The notes under the pieces were generated by a model that was not told where the DNA came from, ran no database searches, and saw only the letters and a program-made list of their open reading frames with translations. Shown here piece after piece: positions 1-5,497 of a stretch of DNA of 5,643 nucleotides. A program made the translations under genes and the position numbers. Source of the DNA: Candidatus Nitrosopumilus sp. (lineage in GTDB: Archaea > Thermoproteota > Nitrososphaeria > Nitrososphaerales > Nitrosopumilaceae); contig JAOUAY010000090.1 in assembly GCA_029860565.1 (NCBI GenBank), positions 1 to 5,643 of the forward strand, in the 5' to 3' direction. The stretch's first letter is position 1; each line of letters opens with the position of its first letter.

Positions 1-213
1 AATGATCTTAATTCACTAATTCCTAGTGATTTGATTTCGTTGCAAGATAAACTTGCTAAAACTACTTCCTTGAAGGATGAATCTCAATCCAAATCTAAAA
101 CATATCAAGATGAAATAGATGAAATAGATTTAAAGATTCCTAAATTCGTGTCTGAGATTGAAGAAAAATTGAGAAAATTTTCCAATACTCGATACACTAT
201 ACTAAAATCTTAA
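1..213 (+). CDS. 3' end of a charged, coiled-coil-like protein (5' truncated by window)
   Basis: The frame is open from the first base of the window for 70 codons and ends at TAA (211-213), so the real start probably lies upstream. A TTG at 31 could serve as a start, but nothing upstream of it looks like a promoter or ribosome-binding site. The visible part is rich in Lys, Glu, Asp, Ser and Ile and has no Cys, Trp or hydrophobic stretch, which suggests a soluble helical or coiled-coil C-terminus. I do not recognise a family. The JAMM protease gene follows 31 bases downstream on the same strand. The two could be co-transcribed, although a TTTTT run (240-244) just before that gene could also end transcription here. 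I am confident of the reading frame; the function is unknown. Confidence 0.6.
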   Translation, partial: NDLNSLIPSDLISLQDKLAKTTSLKDESQSKSKTYQDEIDEIDLKIPKFVSEIEEKLRKFSNTRYTILKS

Positions 214-244
214 AACTAAATTAGCTCTGGGTTGCAGTCTTTTT

Positions 245-643
245 GTGTTATTTAGAAAGAAAAAATTTGAACGTAAAATTTTGCTACAAAAAAATGTCCT
301 AAATAGTATTCTATCTTTTTGTCAAATGCAACATCCTAACGAAGGAATTTTAATTTTAAAAGGAAAGTCAAAAAATGGTGAAATTAAAATTAATGGGCTT
401 GTTATTCCTCCTTTTAGTGAGACTGGGCCTACTTTTGCAGGATTTCCTCATTCGTTTTTACCCTTTGATATGAGTTATGTGGGAATTATTCATTCACATC
501 CAAGCGGTTCTGCAGAACCATCTGTAACTGATTTACACAACTTTTTTGGATTGGTTTCAATGATTGTAAAATCTCCATACGATGATGATTCTATTTTTGC
601 ATGGGATAGTAATGGTGATTCTATCCCGCTTTCAATTGTATGA
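245..643 (+). CDS. JAMM/MPN+ family zinc metalloprotease (putative desampylase/deubiquitinase-like)
   Basis: This 132-residue protein carries a complete JAMM zinc site: Glu33, then His83-Ser-His85 followed by Pro, then Ser93 and Asp96, matching the HxH-x7-S-x2-D pattern exactly. In this family two His and one Asp bind zinc and the Glu activates water to cleave isopeptide bonds. Known archaeal members remove ubiquitin-like SAMP/Urm1 modifiers, and relatives include Rpn11 and bacterial Mec+/RadC-like proteins. The length fits a minimal single-domain enzyme with no partner domain, signal peptide or membrane segment, so it should act in the cytoplasm. The start is GTG at 245: the in-frame TAA at 203-205 blocks a longer form, and the first ATG (327) would remove Glu33 and the first strands. 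The substrate is inferred from the family and cannot be read from the sequence. Confidence 0.88.
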   Translation: MLFRKKKFERKILLQKNVLNSILSFCQMQHPNEGILILKGKSKNGEIKINGLVIPPFSETGPTFAGFPHSFLPFDMSYVGIIHSHPSGSAEPSVTDLHNFFGLVSMIVKSPYDDDSIFAWDSNGDSIPLSIV

Positions 644-689
644 TGTTTCTAAAAATTTTAGTGAGATCTGCTGAAGAAAACTGACAAAA

Positions 690-698
690 CTTTATAAC
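690..698 (+). promoter_or_regulatory. TATA box for the membrane zinc-ribbon gene
   Basis: CTTTATAAC, with an A-rich possible BRE just before it, lies with its centre about 29 bases before the TTG start at 723. Archaeal transcription starts about 25 bases after the box centre, so the message would begin at about 719-723 and be leaderless or nearly so. That supports both the TTG start and a separate transcription unit for 723-1392. Confidence 0.55.
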
Positions 699-722
699 TA
701 ATTTCAAGGGAATTTTGTTAGA

Positions 723-1067
723 TTGAACCCTCAACTCAAAAAATATTATATTTTTCTAGGTGCATCTCTGGTGTTTAGTATTGGGTTGCAAATAGTACTT
801 GGTTATTTGGGGGTTCCATGGTATATCAGCATAGGTCTTGTAATGGCAATTTTCATAATGCTGCCAATGATAATGAGACGAAGACAAATGGGCCGTATGG
901 GAAGTTATGGCGGCGATTCTGGAGTTGGTCGCGGTAGTGGTTTCTTTGGAACCGGTTCACAGGGAAATTCTGGCGGTATTAGATACGTTTGCCTTGTTTG
1001 CAACAACAAACACAAAGGTGGTACTTGTCCTAGATGTGGTTCCAAAATGCAAAGAGCCGACTTTTAA
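723..1067 (+). CDS. Small membrane protein with C-terminal zinc ribbon
   Basis: This 114-residue protein has three parts. Two hydrophobic helices (about residues 8-29 and 32-51) form a hairpin. A basic RRR cluster then leads into a Gly/Ser-rich flexible linker (about 56-85). Last comes a zinc ribbon with Cys90-x2-Cys93 and Cys102-x2-Cys105 (CLVC ... CPRC). The basic residues after helix 2 suggest that the tail and ribbon are cytoplasmic. TTG at 723 is chosen because it follows the TATA box at leaderless distance and no nearby in-frame ATG exists upstream. The next gene begins 13 bases after its stop, so the two are probably co-transcribed. The function is unknown; a membrane-tethered ribbon could recruit a protein or nucleic acid, but this is inference. 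Confidence 0.8.
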   Translation: MNPQLKKYYIFLGASLVFSIGLQIVLGYLGVPWYISIGLVMAIFIMLPMIMRRRQMGRMGSYGGDSGVGRGSGFFGTGSQGNSGGIRYVCLVCNNKHKGGTCPRCGSKMQRADF

Positions 1068-1074
1068 GTGAGAG
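1068..1074 (+). promoter_or_regulatory. Shine-Dalgarno-like site for the 1081 gene
   Basis: GTGAGAG begins one base after the stop of the previous gene and ends 6 bases before ATG 1081. Its GTGA core pairs with the archaeal 16S rRNA 3' end. It supports the ATG start and translation from a shared message with the zinc-ribbon gene. Confidence 0.45.
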
Positions 1075-1080
1075 AAAAAG

Positions 1081-1392
1081 ATGTCATTAGATGAAATTCG
1101 TAAAAAAGTAATTTTTCATAATTCTGTTGATGTGTGGATTGCAACCTGTTCTGAAAGAAACATAAATTGGACAAATCCTGAAGATTATAAAAAATTCATT
1201 GCACATTTACTCAAAAACAATCTCAATCTCAAAGCGTTTAATCTGTGTGCCCATGAATCAGGTGCTACTGAGGATGAAAAAGTAAAATTTACTGAAATTT
1301 TGGCCGAAACCAAAGATGATCCAAATTCTTTGACATATACAATCAAGCTTAATGATTCTGCTTTGAATATTATTCGCAGTTATACACTCTGA
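1081..1392 (+). CDS. Small soluble protein of unknown function
   Basis: This is a 103-residue protein starting at ATG 1081, with a GTGAGAG site just upstream. It is acidic/basic mixed, without a signal peptide or membrane helix, and looks mainly helical in its first half. It has Cys23 and Cys56 but no CxxC pair, so metal binding is not indicated. A segment around residues 29-47 (NWTNPEDYKKF and following) looks like a compact helical module. I do not recognise the family. It is the second gene after the membrane zinc-ribbon gene and is probably in its operon. Its TGA stop (1390-1392) directly abuts the TAA stop of the convergent permease gene, so neither transcript can end before running into the other gene. 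Confidence 0.72.
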   Translation: MSLDEIRKKVIFHNSVDVWIATCSERNINWTNPEDYKKFIAHLLKNNLNLKAFNLCAHESGATEDEKVKFTEILAETKDDPNSLTYTIKLNDSALNIIRSYTL

Positions 1393-2817
1393 TTATCTTT
1401 TGAGTTTTGGATTTATTATTGCATCAAGAGCGTTTCCTATGAAAACAAATGCTAATCCTGTTATTGCAATCATTATTCCTGGCGGCATAATCCACCACCA
1501 TAATCCTCTTGCTGCTGCTCCAAATGTATTTGCGTCATGTAATATTTGTCCCCATGTTGGAAACGATGGATCTCCCAATCCTAAAAAACTTAGACCTGCT
1601 TCTGTGGTAATTGCAGCTGGGACTGAAATTGCAATACTTGCAAAAGTATACGGTAACAATTGAGGCACAATGTGTTTTAGAATAATTTTGGAATCTTTTT
1701 GACCCATCATGCTTGCAGCATCTACATAGCCTCGAGTTTTGATTTGAAGGGACATGCTTCTTGACACTTTTGCTATTCCAACCCATCCAAAAATCATCAA
1801 AAACCCTACCATCACAAATATGCTGTTGCTTATTGTCACTGAAAGTATGATGAGAAACGGCAGTGCTGGCAATGCATATAATACATCATTGAATCGCATC
1901 ATTGTTTCATCTGTTCTTTTGCCTTTGTATCCTGCATATACTCCATAAAGTAGTCCCATAACTACAGATCCTATGGATACCACTAGACCTATGAATAACG
2001 CTAGCGGGGTTCCCCACAGTAATCCTATTGCCAAATCTCGTCGTAACTCGTCAGTTCCCATAACTCCAAATGTTTTGCCTCCGATGACTAATTTTGATTC
2101 TGGAATTTGATTTTTAGAATCTATTCCGTACAAATCTACGGAAAAAATATAATTTCCTTTTAATGGTTCGTTTGTTTGAATTTTTGAAAAAATAATATCT
2201 TCTGCAGACAGTCTGTCAAATACAAATTCAAATTTTTCTGACTGTAAAAATAAATTTTTCTTTATTGCATCATCTGTTGAGAATATTCTTTCACTGTGGG
2301 TTGTTTTTGTATTGGAGTAAGGAAGTGGTGTAGATAGTAAATCCAGTTTAATTCCGTCTGGTCTGATTACTGACATTTGTAGTAAAGGTGATCCTGAATA
2401 TTCTGATGAAAATTCATAGATGAAATCATTTGGAAAGTCATCATAATCAAAATTTAACCCGAATTGATGTGAAGTAAGTGTAATTTCTTCATTTGAAACT
2501 CTTTCTATGTTGGGATTCTCTAAAATTTTATGTTCTGGTATCTTTTCAGTCATAAAGATATTCACCCAAATTGGAATTGCAACTTTGGGATTTGAAATCC
2601 AATTCATTGGATTATTCCATTCTTGAAACGTTTCAACTGGAATTGTAATTATGGCAATCATTGATGTTGCAATTAATATTACAAGAATTATAATTCCTGC
2701 AATTCCCATCTTACTTTTGAGGAATTCTTGTTTGATTTCCTGAGGTGTTGTACCGCTCATTTTTTTTATCTTCACTTTGGGATCTAATACCACATGTTTA
2801 TACTCATTCTTGAGCAT
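1393..2817 (-). CDS. dppC: DppC/OppC-type peptide ABC transporter permease with large extracytoplasmic insert
   Basis: This is a 474-residue inner subunit of a dipeptide/oligopeptide-type ABC importer. Residues 38-60 form the first helix. Residues 61-250 are hydrophilic and beta-rich. The permease core then opens with GTDELRRD (254-261), the family's usual GTDELGRD with Gly changed to Arg. Core helices lie at about 269-296, 315-347, 390-414 and 443-466. The EAA loop that docks on the ATPase is clear at about 366-386 (DAASMMG ... ILKHIVP), and the C-terminus has the usual LDAIINPKL pattern. Typical DppC is about 300 residues; the excess is the insert after helix 1. ATG 2815-2817 gives the full ORF. 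ATG 2758-2760 (455 residues) has a better ribosome-binding site and suits the TATA position, so the start is uncertain. The transported substrate cannot be read from the sequence. Confidence 0.93.
   Translation of the reverse strand: MLKNEYKHVVLDPKVKIKKMSGTTPQEIKQEFLKSKMGIAGIIILVILIATSMIAIITIPVETFQEWNNPMNWISNPKVAIPIWVNIFMTEKIPEHKILENPNIERVSNEEITLTSHQFGLNFDYDDFPNDFIYEFSSEYSGSPLLQMSVIRPDGIKLDLLSTPLPYSNTKTTHSERIFSTDDAIKKNLFLQSEKFEFVFDRLSAEDIIFSKIQTNEPLKGNYIFSVDLYGIDSKNQIPESKLVIGGKTFGVMGTDELRRDLAIGLLWGTPLALFIGLVVSIGSVVMGLLYGVYAGYKGKRTDETMMRFNDVLYALPALPFLIILSVTISNSIFVMVGFLMIFGWVGIAKVSRSMSLQIKTRGYVDAASMMGQKDSKIILKHIVPQLLPYTFASIAISVPAAITTEAGLSFLGLGDPSFPTWGQILHDANTFGAAARGLWWWIMPPGIMIAITGLAFVFIGNALDAIINPKLKR
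2770..2775 (-). promoter_or_regulatory. Possible Shine-Dalgarno site for an internal dppC start
   Basis: On the minus strand GTGAAG lies 9 bases before ATG 2758-2760 (Met20 of the long form). No similar site precedes the first ATG (2815-2817). This raises the chance that the real protein is the 455-residue form, which still keeps helix 1. Confidence 0.3.
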
Positions 2818-2830
2818 GTTTTTATTCTAT

Positions 2831-2840
2831 AATTATAAAT
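2831..2840 (-). promoter_or_regulatory. Candidate TATA box for dppC
   Basis: Minus-strand ATTTATAATT has its centre about 18 bases before the upstream ATG (2817). Initiation about 25 bases downstream would fall near 2810, just inside the long ORF. It therefore fits the internal ATG at 2760 with a leader of about 50 bases better. A promoter here would let dppC be expressed although it is far from dppB. The region is very AT-rich, so a chance match is possible. Confidence 0.35.
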
Positions 2841-2964
2841 TAATTGCATATGTCTTATCTTGGGATACCACGAAGCAAAGAATTTTGATAACGATGCTAC
2901 TGAGAAGACACTGAAAATGACGGTAAAAATGCCCTAATCATCAGGCAATATTGGCTGTCTATTC

Positions 2965-3090
2965 TTATTCTTCTGAGCTTATGTTAAGGTCAAAACTCAT
3001 CAAATGATCATATATTTCAAATCCCCTGCCTGTACAACCTCTTTTCATATTGTTATCTTGAATTTTATATTCATAAAGTACATGAACGAT
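2965..3090 (-). pseudogene. Possible small ORF or gene remnant (41 codons open)
   Basis: The minus strand is open from 3090 to TAA at 2967-2965. ATG at 3048-3046 would give a 27-residue peptide ending in DLNISSEE. The 14 codons before it (beginning Ile-Val-His-Val-Leu-Tyr-Glu-Tyr-Lys) are also open and protein-like, and begin just after a TAA. One reading is a gene whose start was lost. Another is a small-peptide gene whose box is the TTTATGAA-like sequence about 30 bases before ATG 3048. The composition is mixed and charged rather than low-complexity, which is the only real support. No family is recognised and it may be chance. Confidence 0.25.
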
Positions 3091-3373
3091 TTATTTTGTT
3101 GCCTGGGTGAAAGATGGACTCACATTACTTTCTGAGTCATAGTTAACGGGCGTGCATATTACAATAATCGTTCTTTCTTAAATCAAAATATTCAGTCTAT
3201 AGTTATATGTCATAAAGAGTGTCACTTGTGCCGTATGTAAAAATATTTTCCATTTCGTAAATGTGAGACAAGTTCCAATCTTTGGTATTTTAAGAAATAT
3301 CTCTTTGATGTGCTACACATCTATGGAAATAATAAATCCATTTTTCAAGAATTTTTCGCAATTGAAAGATCAG

Positions 3374-3382
3374 TTAATTTAA
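3374..3382 (+). promoter_or_regulatory. Candidate TATA box for the 3410 gene
   Basis: TTAATTTAA lies with its centre about 32 bases before ATG 3410. Initiation about 25 bases downstream would give a leader of roughly 5-7 bases, which is normal for archaeal near-leaderless genes. It supports ATG 3410 as the start, though AT-rich matches are common here. Confidence 0.35.
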
Positions 3383-3409
3383 GAACTCTAATGTTGTAGT
3401 TTCCATGTC

Positions 3410-3661
3410 ATGGTTCATTACTACGTCAATAAAATAAAACACATATCCGACAAACCTTCTCTATGTATTAATTGTGGCACATCCAATCTTAAAGATGATG
3501 CTGTCTTAGCTACTACTGGCCCTTCTGAGAAATATGCTGACTATGTACCATCTACGCTTTGTCTATCTTGTGAGACTTTGATGATAATTACATCTCATCC
3601 CGGTGCAGTAGTTGGAGTAAATCATTCCGTGGGAAACCAGGTTACTGTACGTAACGGCTAG
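3410..3661 (+). CDS. Small protein with two CxxC pairs (putative zinc-binding)
   Basis: This 83-residue protein has Cys19-x2-Cys22 (CINCG) and Cys51-x2-Cys54 (CLSCE), spaced like the two knuckles of a zinc ribbon with a 28-residue insert. There is no membrane segment or signal. The last 25 residues are Val/Gly-rich with alternating hydrophobic residues, so probably beta. It is shorter than most enzymes, and no catalytic motif is visible. The start is ATG 3410. An ATG at 3405 is in another frame and stops after ten codons. The gene is isolated, on the + strand inside the gap between the dppC and dppB genes, and converges on the 3755-4543 gene. A role in DNA binding or as a regulatory partner is possible, as for many small archaeal ribbons, but is not shown. 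The Cys spacing makes chance translation unlikely. Confidence 0.6.
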   Translation: MVHYYVNKIKHISDKPSLCINCGTSNLKDDAVLATTGPSEKYADYVPSTLCLSCETLMIITSHPGAVVGVNHSVGNQVTVRNG

Positions 3662-3676
3662 GTTATTTTGATTCTT

Positions 3677-3709
3677 TATCTTATCATCTGGAATTTTAGC
3701 GATAAGATA
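3677..3709. terminator. 9-bp perfect inverted repeat between convergent genes (possible terminator)
   Basis: TATCTTATC (3677-3685) and GATAAGATA (3701-3709) are exact reverse complements around a 15-base loop. They lie 16 bases after the + gene's stop and 46 bases beyond the - gene's stop. The stem is AT-rich and so weak as RNA, and no U-run follows directly. The first T-run on the + strand is at 3763-3769, inside the opposing gene's end. It may be a shared terminator element or a binding site for a dimeric regulator. Confidence 0.35.
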
Positions 3710-3754
3710 CTAACCCTGATCTGGCCTAATTTATTCATCTGAAAGAAAATATGT

Positions 3755-4543
3755 TTAACTTATTTTTTTCCTAAGTTCTGCTTGAAGATACATTTTTGCG
3801 TTTTCTATTGACATTATGACATATTCTTGATCAAAATTCTTTTTCAAAGATTCCACCGCGGTATCTATTATTTTTTCCTTTTGCTCATCACTAAGCACCT
3901 TATTTTCATTATACAGAAGAGCCGAATCAATTGCTATTGGAACTAGTTCCGTTAAAAGATTTTTTGCTCGGTTGGCCGTGTCTTGATGATTTTTTGTAAC
4001 TGCAGATTCAATTACAGTTTCCAAATTACTTTTTAGCATATTTTTTGCAGCACGTGAAAAACTATCTGATTTTAATTCTCGTTCCAAATTAGCTTTAGTT
4101 CTGTTATACACCTTTTCTCTAAGTTTAGGGGATATGCGACCTTCCCGTAACTCGGCATAATGAGGAGAATTTACATCCATAAATTGTTTAAACATATATC
4201 TTGCTTCATTTTTGACATAATCTGATGCTGTTTTTGCAAAATAATCTTGAGTTTCTTGACTTATTTTAATTCCCTTTTTATTGAGAAATTGTGTGAACAT
4301 AAGAACAACTGAGCCTGTGATTGGGGCTACAATTGTTATTAATTGTTCAACTACAAGAATGATCAATCTTTCTTGAAATGGTACGTCATTGGTTGATTCT
4401 GTTGGAGATGTAAAATTATCATTATTTTGAGCATAAATTGTGTTTGAAAAATTAAATATTCCAAAGGCTAAAAGACCAACAGCAATCACTAAAATTACAT
4501 TTTTTTTAATTCTCGTTTTTTTTGATTTTTTTAAAACTAGCAT
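3755..4543 (-). CDS. Exported or membrane-anchored helical protein, weakly holin-like
   Basis: This 262-residue protein begins with a Lys/Arg-rich tail and a hydrophobic segment (about 14-36) ending in IYAQN, which looks like a signal peptide or anchor. A Ser/Thr/Asn-rich linker follows (about 39-55). A second hydrophobic helix (about 59-86) leads into KKGIKIS. The remaining 170 residues are charged and almost wholly helical, with no Cys, which suggests a bundle or coiled coil. The layout of one helix followed by a long amphipathic helix vaguely recalls LLH-type phage holins, but the tail is far longer and I rate this resemblance weak. The start is ATG 4541-4543. The gene sits alone in the gap between the dppC and dppB genes and converges with the CxxC gene. 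No enzymatic motif is visible and the function is unknown. Confidence 0.75.
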   Translation of the reverse strand: MLVLKKSKKTRIKKNVILVIAVGLLAFGIFNFSNTIYAQNNDNFTSPTESTNDVPFQERLIILVVEQLITIVAPITGSVVLMFTQFLNKKGIKISQETQDYFAKTASDYVKNEARYMFKQFMDVNSPHYAELREGRISPKLREKVYNRTKANLERELKSDSFSRAAKNMLKSNLETVIESAVTKNHQDTANRAKNLLTELVPIAIDSALLYNENKVLSDEQKEKIIDTAVESLKKNFDQEYVIMSIENAKMYLQAELRKKIS

Positions 4544-5074
4544 AACTAATCCTATTATTCAAAATTATTAGTTAAATTTTACCTTTGACTAGCCAGCCTT
4601 TTTGTCACGTCGCATGTTTAAAACAACTAATTATGGTTCTTGTTACTTATTCTCGATGAAATCATTTTTGCTATGATGTACTATGATAAACCGGATTAAA
4701 TAAAATGAGATTGTGGTTTACGTGTTGATCCTTATGCATAAACAGCGATAAATCATTTTTTTCTTTTTGATTGTTTTTGCATTTGAATGTAATCCTAAGA
4801 ACCCATTATGCTACTCATTTTGGGCATCTCATGGTATGCTTTATTTACAAAAACATCCTTATCTGCACTGATTATCACAAATTCCATTAAACCTAGTTGA
4901 AAGTTTTGTCGGGAGAATAAATTTGCCTAATGTAAATGTACGTTCTAATTCTCTAGAATCATATTAGTTCAAGATGAAATTATTAATCAATTTTTTTCAA
5001 TTAACAGTAATTAATCTAAATTCCTTTGTTAAAGATTTGATCTTTTTTTATAAAACGCTGTATGTCTTTGGATA
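4544..5074. other. Gene-poor, very AT-rich stretch with possible gene remains
   Basis: There is no intact gene of normal size. The left end should hold the promoter of the minus-strand 3755-4543 gene; a TTTAAC-like box lies about 30 bases upstream of its ATG but is not distinctive. A minus-strand frame is open for 43 codons (4926-4798), with an ATG at 4887 giving a 30-residue peptide rich in Val, Ile, Lys, Asp and Met, then TAG (4797-4795). Reading on past that stop gives 13 further protein-like codons before a TGA. This could be a decayed gene or chance. From about 4950 to 5070 the DNA is mostly A and T with no coding character. Confidence 0.45.
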
Positions 5075-5323
5075 TTAAATGAGTCCCTCATCTGCTAGTT
5101 TTTCTTTTCATCTTTGAAATACTTTGAGATCTTTTTCAGCTTTTGCAATGCCTTGCTTTATTCTTGCAATTTGGGTATCAAATCCTGGGAGTTTATATTT
5201 TTTGTACTGCATTGCCTTTGACAGTTCTTTTTTCTTTATCGTAAGATTTGTTTGAATAAAACGAATCTGTGCGTTAATCTGTGTTCTGGTTCCTTTCTTA
5301 GCTCAGTCACTATGTTTACTCAT
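5075..5323 (-). pseudogene. 82-codon coiled-coil gene interrupted by two TGA codons
   Basis: From ATG 5323-5321 to TAA 5077-5075 one minus-strand frame encodes a Lys-, Glu-, Gln- and Ala-rich helical protein with protein-like composition. It is broken only by TGA at codon 7 (5305-5303) and codon 72 (5110-5108). In random DNA this AT-rich, about five or six stops would be expected over 82 codons. Residues 19-71 read as a continuous amphipathic helix around a YKLPGFD turn, and the last residues, after the second TGA, are KEKLADEGLI. Each TGA could come from TGG (Trp) or CGA (Arg) by one transition. A TATA box sits 25 bases before the ATG. It is most likely a recent pseudogene. Recoding of TGA is unlikely for the host, because neighbouring genes end at TGA. 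The family is not recognised. Confidence 0.6.
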
Positions 5324-5344
5324 AAGCTAATGTAATTTTTAATA

Positions 5345-5352
5345 ATTTAAAA
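5345..5352 (-). promoter_or_regulatory. TATA box for the TGA-interrupted gene
   Basis: Minus-strand TTTTAAAT has its centre 25 bases before ATG 5323. This is the exact spacing expected for a leaderless archaeal message starting at that ATG, and it supports the view that 5075-5323 is, or recently was, a real gene. Confidence 0.45.
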
Positions 5353-5403
5353 CTCTTGTCAAAAATTGAGATCTTTTCTAAAATATTACAATAATCTTTC
5401 TAA

Positions 5404-5420
5404 TAATTTCGTAGAAATTA
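5404..5420. repeat. 17-bp palindrome with 7-bp arms
   Basis: TAATTTC (5404-5410) and GAAATTA (5414-5420) are exact reverse complements around GTA. It lies in the short non-coding stretch between the dppB end and the TGA-interrupted gene, about 55-60 bases upstream of the latter's TATA box on the minus strand. Its size and symmetry suit a dimeric regulator site, but in such AT-rich DNA it may be chance. A 9-bp direct repeat, GATTCTAAA, follows at 5421-5429 and 5452-5460. Confidence 0.3.
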
Positions 5421-5497
5421 GATTCTAAATTCTAGGTTGTCTCAAAATAACGATTCTAAACTTTATTTTCCTCCATATGATTACTATCTCACTTGAA

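Larger units (their letters stand above)
2818..3409. other. Gene-poor stretch between dppC and the CxxC gene
   Basis: I see no intact gene of normal size in these 592 bases. All frames are cut by frequent stops. Three weak coding-like traces exist: a + strand stretch ending at TAA near 2938 with charged residues; a minus-strand frame at 2965-3090 (listed separately); and a + strand frame at 3203-3382 with no usable start. The right end carries the probable promoter of the 3410 gene. A 6-bp inverted repeat, GACTCA/TGAGTC (3117-3122 and 3133-3138), is the only small hairpin noted. The stretch most resembles decayed coding DNA. Confidence 0.5.

Noticed and set aside
1400..1948. Open frames on the + strand and in another minus frame across the permease gene
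   Set aside because: They lie fully within the strongly supported DppC core, whose conserved motifs fix the real frame.
3117..3138. GACTCA/TGAGTC hairpin considered as part of a tRNA or small RNA
   Set aside because: No cloverleaf, T-loop or acceptor stem can be built around it, and the stem is only 6 bp.
3203..3382. 59-codon open + strand stretch with one CxxC pair
   Set aside because: It begins after a TAG with no usable ATG, GTG or TTG near its start, and its end overlaps the probable promoter of the 3410 gene. Chance or an unrecognisable remnant.
5339..5476. Minus-strand frame starting at ATG 5476 with three in-frame TAG codons and no TGA or TAA until its end, suggesting TAG recoding
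   Set aside because: Three stops in 46 codons is about what random AT-rich DNA gives, and the composition is not convincing. The all-TAG pattern alone is too weak.
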